DNA of 64,000 nucleotides from Paraburkholderia sp. PGU19 (GTDB lineage Bacteria; Pseudomonadota; Gammaproteobacteria; Burkholderiales; Burkholderiaceae): positions 2,046,001 to 2,110,000 of the forward strand of contig NZ_AP023179.1 in assembly GCF_013426915.1 (NCBI RefSeq), written 5' to 3'. Shown piece by piece: positions 56,895-64,000 of the stretch (positions are counted from its first letter, which is position 1; every line of letters starts with the position of its first letter). Under the pieces are notes generated by a model that ran no database searches, had not been told where the DNA came from, and saw only the letters and a program-made list of their open reading frames with translations. Made by a program: the position numbers and the translations under genes.

Positions 56895-58226
56895 TCAGTT
56901 CAGCGCTTCCATGCGCAGCTTCGTCACCTTCGACACGACCGTCTTCAGCGCCTCGATGTTCGCGATCGCCGCGTTGACGTTCTTTTCGACCGTCTCGTGC
57001 GTAATCAGGATGATGTCCGTCTCGCCCTTCTTCGATACATCCACCTGCTCCGATTCCTTCTGCAGCAGAGCGTCGATCGAGATGCCCGTGTCGGCCAGAA
57101 TGCGCGTGATGTCGGCCAGCACGCCCGTCACGTCGGCGACGCGCAGACGCAGGTAGTAACCGCTCGTCACTTCGTCGATGGGGAGAATCGGCGTGCTCGA
57201 CAGGCGGTCCGGCTGGAACGCCAGATGCGGCACGCGATGCTCCGGGTCAGCCGTATGCAGGCGCGTCACGTCGACCAGATCGGCGACCACGGCGGAAGCC
57301 GTCGGCTCCGCGCCCGCACCCTTGCCGTAGTACAACGTCGTCCCGACGGCGTCGCCATGCACCACCACGGCGTTCATCGCGCCTTCCACGTTCGCGAGCA
57401 GACGCTTGGCAGGGATCAGCGTGGGATGCACGCGCAGTTCGATGCCGTTGTCGGCGCGGCGCGCGATGCCCAGCAGCTTGATGCGATAGCCGAGTTCTTC
57501 CGCATACTTGATGTCGATCGCGGCAAGCTTGCTGATGCCTTCGACGTAGGCCTTGTCGAACTGCACGGGCACGCCGAACGCGATTGCGCTCATGATCGTC
57601 GCCTTGTGCGCGGCGTCGACGCCTTCGATGTCGAAGGTCGGGTCCGCTTCCGCGTAGCCGAGTTCCTGCGCGGCCTTCAGCGCCGTCGCGAAGTCGAGCC
57701 CACGGTCGCGCATCTCCGACAGAATGTAGTTCGTCGTGCCGTTGATGATGCCCGCGATGTACTGGATGCGGTTGGCCGTCAGCCCTTCGCGCAGTGCCTT
57801 GATGATCGGGATGCCGCCCGCGACGGCCGCCTCGAATGCGACCATCACGCCGTTGGCGCGCGCCGCTTCGAAAATTTCCGTGCCGTGCACGGCGAGCAGC
57901 GCCTTGTTGGCCGTCACGACATGCTTGCGGTTCTTGATCGCGCGCAGCACGAGCTCGCGCGCGATGCCCGTGCCGCCGATCATTTCAGCGACGATGTCGA
58001 TAGTGGGATCGTCGACGACCGAACCGAAGTCATCGGTAATCGCGACGGTGCCCGCTTCGCTGCCGAGCGCTGCCGTTGCCTTGGCGGGATTGCGCACGGC
58101 AATGCGCGCAATCTCGATGCCGCGGCCTGCGCGTCGGTTGATTTCTTCCTGGTTGCGGCGCAGTACCGTGAAGGTGCCGCTGCCTACCGTGCCGAAGCCC
58201 AGCAGTCCAACTTTGATCGGTTCCAT
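56895..58226 (-). CDS. hom: Homoserine dehydrogenase
   Basis: A 443-residue monofunctional enzyme that reduces aspartate semialdehyde to homoserine. It has the nucleotide-binding LLGFGTVGSGTFTVL, AGIINGTTNYILSEM, and a C-terminal ACT domain (YYLRLRVADVTGVLADITRI) for feedback by threonine. The ATG at 58226 was chosen because MEPIKVGLLGFGTVGSG is the family start. It lies between the aminotransferase (58 bp) and thrC, so threonine synthesis genes are grouped. Confidence 0.97.
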   Translation of the reverse strand: MEPIKVGLLGFGTVGSGTFTVLRRNQEEINRRAGRGIEIARIAVRNPAKATAALGSEAGTVAITDDFGSVVDDPTIDIVAEMIGGTGIARELVLRAIKNRKHVVTANKALLAVHGTEIFEAARANGVMVAFEAAVAGGIPIIKALREGLTANRIQYIAGIINGTTNYILSEMRDRGLDFATALKAAQELGYAEADPTFDIEGVDAAHKATIMSAIAFGVPVQFDKAYVEGISKLAAIDIKYAEELGYRIKLLGIARRADNGIELRVHPTLIPAKRLLANVEGAMNAVVVHGDAVGTTLYYGKGAGAEPTASAVVADLVDVTRLHTADPEHRVPHLAFQPDRLSSTPILPIDEVTSGYYLRLRVADVTGVLADITRILADTGISIDALLQKESEQVDVSKKGETDIILITHETVEKNVNAAIANIEALKTVVSKVTKLRMEALN

Positions 58227-58284
58227 GCAGCGTGTGTGTCGAGTGAGAGATTGGTAAATCGGTTCGGGCGCGGATGCTCCGCGC

Positions 58285-59523
58285 TCAGGCCGCGTGGCGT
58301 TTGCGATAGCCGTCGAGGAAGCGCGCGATCCGGTGGATCGAATCGGCAAGATCGTCGACGTTCGGCAGGAACACGACGCGGAAGTGATCCGGCGTTTTCC
58401 AGTTGAAGCCGCTGCCCTGCACCAGCAGCACGCGCTCCTCCAGCAGCAAATCCAGGATGAACTGCTGGTCGTTTTCGATCGGGTACAGCTTCGGGTCCAG
58501 ACGCGGGAACATGTACAGGGCCGCCTCGGGCTTCACGCAGGTGACGCCGGGAATCGCCGTCAGCATGTCGTACGCGAGTTCGCGCTGCTTGTACAGCCGT
58601 CCGCCCGGCGCGATCAGCTCGTTGATGCTCTGATAGCCGCCCAGCGCCGTCTGGATCGCATACTGGCCCGGGACGTTCGGGCACAAGCGCATCGACGCCA
58701 GAATGCCGAGCCCTTCGAAATAATCTTTCGCGCGGCGGCGGTTTTCGCCCGTCAGCCCCGACACCCACATCCAGCCCGCGCGATAGCCGCACGAGCGGTA
58801 GCTCTTGGACAAGCTGTTGAAGGTGACGGTGAGCACGTCTTCGGACAACGACGCCATCGACGTATGCGTCTTGCCGTCATAAATGATCTTGTCGTAGACC
58901 TCGTCGGCGAAAATCACGAGGCCGTGCTCGCGCGCAATCGCGATCAGGCCGAGCAGCAGTTCGTCCGAGTACAGCGCGCCCGTCGGGTTGTTCGGGTTGA
59001 TGACGACGAGCGCCTTCGTGTTCGGCGTGATCTTCGCGCGGATGTCGTCGAGGTCGGGCATCCATGCGTTCGACTCGTCGCAGATGTAGTGCACGGGCGT
59101 GCCGCCCGACAGGCTCACGCCCGCCGTCCACAGCGGGTAGTCGGGCGCGGGCAGCAGCACTTCGTCGCCGTCGTTCAGGAGCGCCTGCAAGGCCATCACG
59201 ATCAGCTCGGAGGCGCCGTTGCCGATGTAGATGTCGTCCAGTTCGACGCCCACGACGCCCTTTTGCTGCGCGTAATGCATGATCGCCTTGCGCGCGGCGA
59301 ATACGCCCTTCGAGTCCGAATAGCCCGACGACGTGGGCAGATTGCGGATCATGTCCTGGATGATTTCATCCGGCGCTTCGAAACCGAACGGCGCCAGATT
59401 GCCGATGTTCAGCTTGATGATGCGATGGCCTTCCTCTTCGAGGCGCTTCGCATGCTCGAGAACGGGCCCGCGAATGTCGTAGCAGACGTTCAACAGCTTG
59501 TTGGATTTGAGTATCGGTTTCAC
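58285..59523 (-). CDS. alaA: Alanine-synthesising aminotransferase (AlaA-like)
   Basis: A 412-residue class I PLP aminotransferase. NVCYDIRGPVLEHAKRLEEE and LNIGNLAPFGFEAPDEI match AlaA/AlaC-type enzymes that make alanine from pyruvate. The PLP lysine is in FNSLSKSYRSCGYRAGW. The start is a GTG at 59523 (KPILKSNKL), supported by family length; a GTG at 59532 with AGGA close upstream is possible. It is directly before hom, in an operon with thrC. Alanine aminotransferase and amino-donor use are inferred from family. Confidence 0.92.
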   Translation of the reverse strand: MKPILKSNKLLNVCYDIRGPVLEHAKRLEEEGHRIIKLNIGNLAPFGFEAPDEIIQDMIRNLPTSSGYSDSKGVFAARKAIMHYAQQKGVVGVELDDIYIGNGASELIVMALQALLNDGDEVLLPAPDYPLWTAGVSLSGGTPVHYICDESNAWMPDLDDIRAKITPNTKALVVINPNNPTGALYSDELLLGLIAIAREHGLVIFADEVYDKIIYDGKTHTSMASLSEDVLTVTFNSLSKSYRSCGYRAGWMWVSGLTGENRRRAKDYFEGLGILASMRLCPNVPGQYAIQTALGGYQSINELIAPGGRLYKQRELAYDMLTAIPGVTCVKPEAALYMFPRLDPKLYPIENDQQFILDLLLEERVLLVQGSGFNWKTPDHFRVVFLPNVDDLADSIHRIARFLDGYRKRHAA

Positions 59524-60114
59524 GACGGGCACTTCGTCCTGGGTAAATGAGCGGGACCACCGGGTGAGCGGGACCACGGAGCACTCGCCCCACGCAGCGG
59601 GCAAGCGATGAGACGGGATTGCGCGGCGGGCGGTCCCGGACCGCGCGGCGCGGGCCGGACCGGCACCTGGCATGATACGGGACGTGGGCGGCGCGCGGCC
59701 ATCGGGAGGCCGGACAGGCGTTCGGGTAGCGCCTTTCGCCGACGCTTTCCGGGTAGCCCGCGGGCATCCGCGGAGCACCCCGCGATGCACCCCACTGGCT
59801 GCGGCGGGCGCGGTCGCCAGCCTTGCGGGCGCGGCTTGTGGCAGCGCGCGAACCTGAAGGGAGCCGCCGGGCGGCTAAAAAGTTATAATTTAGCGGATTT
59901 TGACCGACTTCCGCAATGCACCACGCAAGGCTCTGCAAGCCTCGAGCCGGCGGCAGACCGGCGGCAGCAAGCGCCCGCCCGCGCGCGCGACCTGCAGCCG
60001 CCGCCGTTCGTGCGGGTGCCCGGAGTCTCGACTGTCCCTGTGGCATTGAACCCGAGCTTGCGCATGCCGGTCGAACCGCGACTGCATGTCTAACGACGAC
60101 CACGGAAAACCAGT
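59524..60114. other. Long GC-rich region between alaA and a Mth938-like gene
   Basis: About 590 bp between divergent genes. A TATAAT occurs at 59884-59889, with ATTATAAC on the other strand, in an AT-rich spot inside GC-rich DNA, and could serve either direction. A 13-bp direct repeat TGAGCGGGACCAC lies at 59548-59560 and 59565-59577, just upstream of the alaA start. No gene is supported. Confidence 0.5.
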
Positions 60115-60489
60115 TTGAAATTACACCAGGATTCAAGCGGCGCCCTGAACACCGTCACGGGCTACGGCGCCGGCTATGTCGACATCAATCTCGAACGTCA
60201 TACGGGCAGCATTATCGTGATGCCGGAAAGCCCCGTCATCAGCTGGCCGGTGTCGTCGTTCGATGCCCTCACGCCCGAGCACTTCGCGCTGCTGATCGAG
60301 CCCGCGCCGGAAGTCGTCATCTTCGGCAGCGGCGAACGCCTGCGCTTTCCGCATCCGCGCCTCACGGCCGCGCTCGCCGCCCACCGCATCGGCGTCGAGA
60401 CGATGGACTTCAAGGCCGCTTGCCGAACCTACAACATCCTGATGGCGGAAGGCCGCAAGGTCGCCGCCGCGCTGCTGATCGAAGGCTGA
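60115..60489 (+). CDS. Mth938-like domain protein (DUF498)
   Basis: A 124-residue protein of the Mth938/DUF498 family, whose eukaryotic members are mitochondrial assembly factors and whose bacterial function is unknown. It has ITVTGYG-like NTVTGYGAGYVDINLE, IVMPESPVISWPVSSFDAL, VVIFGSGERLRFPHPRL and GVETMDFKAACRTYNILMAEGR, all characteristic. The start is a TTG at 60115; there is no ATG close by that fits. No catalytic motif is seen. It stands alone before the arn genes. Confidence 0.85.
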   Translation: MKLHQDSSGALNTVTGYGAGYVDINLERHTGSIIVMPESPVISWPVSSFDALTPEHFALLIEPAPEVVIFGSGERLRFPHPRLTAALAAHRIGVETMDFKAACRTYNILMAEGRKVAAALLIEG

Positions 60490-60845
60490 ACGCTGCGTCT
60501 GCGCCCGTTCGTCCACTGGACGCCACGGCGTTTTTGGATTGGCTGTCTTGCGGATCAAGTACACTGCGCGGCCCGGCGCCGAAAGCGGGCGACGGCAGGC
60601 TACGCAGCACGCCTCCGGTCACGTTGCATAAGGCTGTGTTAAGGACCGCGCACTGACAATGCGCGCCGGCGGGCTGCGCAGCATCGGCTGCACCGCAGGC
60701 ACGCCACACCCTGCCCGCGCGCCCTGCGACATGCCGGCAGCGGAATTCGCGCTGCGCGTCGTCTCAACGGGCCGCAGCAAAGACTCCGTCCGAACGGAAT
60801 AAGAAAGAAGCCGCGACAGCGGCGCCGAAAAAGGTTGAAAAACAC
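60490..60845. other. Intergenic region before arnT
   Basis: About 355 bp with no supported gene. It should carry the arn promoter; no convincing -35/-10 pair was found. The sequence before arnT (60795-60845) is A/G-rich with AAAAAGGTTGAAAAAC as a possible ribosome site. Confidence 0.4.
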
Positions 60846-62678
60846 ATGAACGACAAGCCGTCCGGGCTGACGCTCAATCGCACGACGGTCCTGCTGCTCG
60901 TGCTCACGCTCGCCGTAATCTGGTTCGTGCCGCTCGGCTGGCGTCATCTGCTGCCGAGCGACGAAGGCCGCTACGCGGAAATGGCGCGCGAAATGTTCGT
61001 CACCGGAGACTGGATCACGCCCCGCTACAACGGCTACAAGTACTTCGAAAAGCCGCCGCTGCAAACCTGGCTTAACGCGCTGTCGTTCGCGTGGTTCGGC
61101 ATCGGCGAATGGCAGGCGCGCCTCTACACCGCGCTGACGGGCTTCGCGGGCGTACTGCTGATCGGCTACACGGGCGCGCGCGTGTTCAATGTCGCGACGG
61201 GTTTCTTCGCCGCGCTCGTGCTCGCGAGCGCGCCATACTGGTATCTGATGGGCCACTTCAACACGCTCGACATGGGCCTGTCGTTCTGGATGGAAGTGAC
61301 GCTGTGCGCGCTGCTGCTCGCGCAACGCGCGGGGCTCGCCGCGCGCGAGCAGCGGCTGTGGATGTGGCTCGTGTGGGCATCGATGGCGCTCGCGGTGCTG
61401 TCCAAGGGCCTCGTCGGGCTGATCCTGCCGGGCGCCGTGCTCGTGCTGTACACGGTGGTCGCGCGAGACTGGGCGCTCTGGAAGCGTTTGTACCTCGTGA
61501 GCGGGCTGATCGTATTTTTTGCGGTCGTCACGCCGTGGTTCGTGCTCGTGCAGGACCGCAACCCCGAATTCTTCAATTTCTTCTTCGTCGTCCAGCAGTT
61601 CCGGCGTTATCTGACGCCCGAGCAGAATCGTCCCGGCCCGCTCTGGTACTTCGTGCCCGTGCTGCTGGTCGGCTTCCTGCCGTGGCTGTCGGTCACGTTT
61701 CAGAGCGCGCGCCATGCGCTGCGCATGCCGCGCCAGGCGAACGGCTTCGCGCCCGTCACGCTGCTGTTTGTGTGGACCGCGTTCATCTTCCTGTTCTTCA
61801 GCGCGTCGCATTCGAAGCTGCTGTCGTACACGCTCCCCATCGCGCCCGCAATCGCACTGGTGATCGGCATGTATCTGCCCCTCGTCACGCGCGATCAGTT
61901 TCACCGGCATCTGACGGGCTACGCCCTGTTCCTCGTGGCGGGCGGCTTCGGCGCGGTGTTTCTCGGGCACCTGGGCGACCGGCGCAATCCGAATGCGTTG
62001 TACCTGGAATTCCGCACATGGGTGTTCGCGGCGCTCGCGATCGGGTTCGTGTTGACGCTCGTCGCGATCTGGATCAACCGGCGCAAGCGCAGCGCCGCGA
62101 TGGGCGCGCAGAACGGCCTGCCCGCTGGCGCCATGAACATCACGCCGGGCACGGCGAGCGGGAGCGCGACGTCGACGGGCATCGTCGGCGCGGCGACGGC
62201 GTTCGGCATCGGCTGGGTGCTGCTCGCGACCATCGCCGGCACGGGCCACGATGCGTTCGGGAAGCTGTCGTCGGGCGCGCCGCTGGCGCCGGACATCAAG
62301 GCGGCGCTCGCAAAGCTGCCCGCCGACACGCCGTTCTACTCCGTCGGCGTGCTCGATCACACGATGCCGTTCTACATCGACCACACGATGATCATGGTCG
62401 AGCATGCGGACGAACTGGCATTTGGCGTGTCGGTTGAACCGCAAAAATGGGTACCGACGATCCCGCAATGGGTCGAGCGCTGGAAGGCCGACCGCTACGC
62501 CATGGCGCTGATGTCGCCGGACCGCTACAAGGCATTCAGCGAGCAGCACCTGCCGATGACCGTCGTCGCGCGCGATTCGCGCCGCGTGATCGTCGAAAAG
62601 CCGCTTCCCGCCGAAGCGGGCGCCGGCTCGCAAGGCGCCGCGCCGGCCGCGGCCTCAGCGCCACAGCCGCAGCAATGA
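60846..62678 (+). CDS. arnT: 4-amino-4-deoxy-L-arabinose lipid A transferase-like ArnT
   Basis: A 610-residue inner-membrane GT83 glycosyltransferase that moves L-Ara4N from undecaprenyl-phosphate to lipid A, giving polymyxin resistance. The periplasmic catalytic loop LLPSDEGRYAEMAREMF follows the first helix, with YFEKPPLQTWLNALSF. About 12 helices follow and a Pro/Ala-rich C-terminus closes the protein. An SMR-like gene and arnB follow on the same strand. Ara4N modification is essential in some Burkholderia. Another sugar acceptor is possible but unlikely given the neighbours. Confidence 0.92.
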   Translation: MNDKPSGLTLNRTTVLLLVLTLAVIWFVPLGWRHLLPSDEGRYAEMAREMFVTGDWITPRYNGYKYFEKPPLQTWLNALSFAWFGIGEWQARLYTALTGFAGVLLIGYTGARVFNVATGFFAALVLASAPYWYLMGHFNTLDMGLSFWMEVTLCALLLAQRAGLAAREQRLWMWLVWASMALAVLSKGLVGLILPGAVLVLYTVVARDWALWKRLYLVSGLIVFFAVVTPWFVLVQDRNPEFFNFFFVVQQFRRYLTPEQNRPGPLWYFVPVLLVGFLPWLSVTFQSARHALRMPRQANGFAPVTLLFVWTAFIFLFFSASHSKLLSYTLPIAPAIALVIGMYLPLVTRDQFHRHLTGYALFLVAGGFGAVFLGHLGDRRNPNALYLEFRTWVFAALAIGFVLTLVAIWINRRKRSAAMGAQNGLPAGAMNITPGTASGSATSTGIVGAATAFGIGWVLLATIAGTGHDAFGKLSSGAPLAPDIKAALAKLPADTPFYSVGVLDHTMPFYIDHTMIMVEHADELAFGVSVEPQKWVPTIPQWVERWKADRYAMALMSPDRYKAFSEQHLPMTVVARDSRRVIVEKPLPAEAGAGSQGAAPAAASAPQPQQ

Positions 62679-62706
62679 CCCCCTCCCTCACTCGAACCGC
62701 CCTTCG

Positions 62707-63078
62707 ATGAACCCGATTTCGCTTTTCTGCATCCTCGCGGGCGTCGCGCTGAACGCGACGGCCCAACTGCTTCTGAAGGCCGGCACGAACGCTGTCGGCC
62801 ATTTCGATTTCACGATGGCCAACGTGATTCCGATCGGTTGGCGCATCGCGACGCAGCTGCCCATCATCGGCGGCCTCGCCTGCTATGTGCTGAGCGTGGT
62901 CGTGTGGATCGTCGGACTGTCGCGTGTGGACGTGTCGATCGCCTATCCGATGCTGTCGCTCGGCTATGTTGTGAACGCGTTCGCCGCGTGGTATCTGTTC
63001 GGCGAGGTGTTGTCGGCGCAACGCCTGATCGGCATTGGCGTGATCCTGGTCGGCGTGGTGCTCGTCGCGCGTAGCTGA
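62707..63078 (+). CDS. SMR/ArnE-ArnF-like small membrane protein
   Basis: A 123-residue four-helix membrane protein of the small multidrug resistance/EamA type (LFCILAGVALNATAQLLLKAG, LACYVLSVVVWIVGLSRVD, YPMLSLGYVVNAFAAWYLFG). In Ara4N operons a pair, ArnE and ArnF, flips undecaprenyl-phosphate-Ara4N. Only one is present before arnB here, so it may work as a homodimer or with a partner beyond the window. It follows arnT by 28 bp. Confidence 0.85.
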   Translation: MNPISLFCILAGVALNATAQLLLKAGTNAVGHFDFTMANVIPIGWRIATQLPIIGGLACYVLSVVVWIVGLSRVDVSIAYPMLSLGYVVNAFAAWYLFGEVLSAQRLIGIGVILVGVVLVARS

Positions 63079-63322
63079 CGGCACGGCCGCCCGGCGCTGT
63101 TCGGACGTAGAAGAAACGCCCCTGGCAAGCACGCCGGCGTCTGCTAACGTATTCCAAATTGTTTCGAGCGCTGGACATTAGGGCGGAACTCGCACATTAT
63201 CGCCGCCGCATTCCGGCACTGATCAGCGCAGCCGCGGCAAATTTAGCCTAATGAAAGCAAAATGTCGGGCTTCGTCGAGAAAAGCAGCCAGTGACCCTTT
63301 TTAATATCGAGCAAAACCATCC

Positions 63323-64000
63323 ATGACCCAGTCATCCGTTCCGTTTTTGCCGTTCGTCCGTCCCGAGATCGATGAAGAAACGATCCGCGGTGTAGTCGAC
63401 GTGCTCCGCTCCGGCTGGATCACGACGGGCCCGCAAAACCAGGCGTTCGAAAAGGCATTGTCGGAATACTGCGGCGGCCGCCCGGTGCGCACGTTCAACT
63501 CGGGCACGGCGACGCTGGAAATCGGTCTGCGGATCGCGGGCGTCGGCGCTGGCGACGAAGTCATCACGACGCCGGCGTCGTGGGTATCGACCAGCAATGT
63601 GATCCTGGAGGTGGGCGCGACGCCCGTGTTCGTCGATATCGACCCGGCCACGCGCAACATCGATCTGGATCTGATGGAAAAGGCGATCACGCCGCGCACC
63701 AAGGCGATCATTCCCGTGTTCCTGTCGGGTCTGCCCGTCGACATGGACCGCCTCTACGCAATCGCCCGCGCGCACAAACTGCGCGTGATCGAGGACGCCG
63801 CGCAGGCGTTCGGCTCGACGTGGCACGGCGAGCGCATCGGCAAGCTCGGCGACATCGTGTCGTTCAGCTTCCACGCGAACAAGAACCTGACCTCGATCGA
63901 AGGCGGCGCACTCGTGCTGAACAACGAGGAAGAAGCCGTCCTCGCGCAGAAATACCGGCTGCAGGGCATCGTGCGCACGGGTTTCGACGGCATGGATTGC
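63323..64000 (+). CDS. arnB: UDP-4-amino-4-deoxy-L-arabinose aminotransferase ArnB (partial, runs off right edge)
   Basis: The first 226 residues of a PLP sugar aminotransferase that forms UDP-L-Ara4N. It has the DegT/DnrJ/EryC1 fold (PFLPFVRPEIDEETIRGVVD, RSGWITTGPQNQAFEKAL, NSGTATLEIGLRIAGVG) and the catalytic lysine region FSFHANKNLTSIEGG. ArnB is the best match given arnT upstream. The 3' end is missing. It lies 244 bp after the SMR-like gene. Confidence 0.9.
   Translation, partial: MTQSSVPFLPFVRPEIDEETIRGVVDVLRSGWITTGPQNQAFEKALSEYCGGRPVRTFNSGTATLEIGLRIAGVGAGDEVITTPASWVSTSNVILEVGATPVFVDIDPATRNIDLDLMEKAITPRTKAIIPVFLSGLPVDMDRLYAIARAHKLRVIEDAAQAFGSTWHGERIGKLGDIVSFSFHANKNLTSIEGGALVLNNEEEAVLAQKYRLQGIVRTGFDGMDC

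Noticed and set aside
55608..58406. A 932-codon open frame opposite thrC and hom
   Set aside because: It spans two unrelated genes and has only Arg/Val/Asp-rich sequence with no motif.
1..64000. CRISPR arrays, tRNA/rRNA genes, prophage or insertion sequences
   Set aside because: No regularly spaced short repeats, tRNA-like cloverleaf, rRNA segments, transposase or integrase were recognised; only the toxin-antitoxin pair and the inverted-repeat elements look mobile.

Overview
The window reads as a high-GC chromosome segment of a Burkholderiaceae bacterium, most likely Paraburkholderia or Burkholderia. The evidence is gene content and order: a class I polyhydroxybutyrate cluster, surE-pcm-nlpD-rpoS, ffs-dnaX-ybaB-recR, alaA/hom/thrC next to moeA-moaD-moaE, and the start of an L-Ara4N lipid A operon. 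The genus is inferred, not proven. Nearly all of it is core housekeeping DNA with dense coding, strong intrinsic terminators, and many long antisense open frames that are only GC-rich shadows.

Layout. 1-2.5 kb: a PfkB sugar kinase behind rimO. 2.7-3.9 kb: a HigB/HigA-like toxin-antitoxin pair beside a short AT-rich patch. 4-9 kb: phaR, phaB, phaA, phaC. 9.4-14.9 kb: pgeF-rluD facing bamD, then rlmD and an EEP-family phosphatase/nuclease. 15-19.8 kb: surE-pcm-nlpD-rpoS-exonuclease. 20-25.3 kb: a quinone-reductase-like enzyme, a NitT/TauT-type ABC importer and a family III CoA-transferase. 25.3-29.1 kb: ffs-dnaX-ybaB-recR. 29.5-33.5 kb: trxA, rho, a MerR regulator, an MtfA-like peptidase and rpmE2. 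33.7-36.9 kb: a GT39/83-like membrane glycosyltransferase and a MATE exporter. 37.1-47.9 kb: a MerR/carboxymuconolactone decarboxylase pair, a very large alpha-2-macroglobulin-like gene with pbpC, a helix-hairpin-helix protein and a YidB-like protein. 48-54.5 kb: clpB with a heat-shock promoter, nsrR divergent from a truncated haemoglobin, and moaE-moaD-moeA. 55.4-60.5 kb: thrC, hom, alaA and a Mth938-like protein. 60.8-64 kb: arnT, a small SMR-like transporter and arnB, which runs off the right edge.

How the genes work together. phaA, phaB and phaC convert acetyl-CoA to polyhydroxybutyrate and phaR is the usual regulator. rpoS lies in its classic stress operon. nsrR and the haemoglobin form a likely nitric-oxide response unit with a visible NsrR-type operator between them. 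The macroglobulin-like protein and PbpC form a periplasmic envelope-defence and repair pair.

Most worth a second look: two related large intergenic inverted-repeat elements (14921-15081 and about 54590-55403), two apparent single-base deletions in G/C runs that break a merR gene and the macroglobulin gene on either side of one shared intergenic region, the NsrR-haemoglobin unit, the toxin gene with no normal start codon beside a perfect operator palindrome, and a long perfect hairpin in the rho leader. I did not find a clearly new defence or biosynthetic system.
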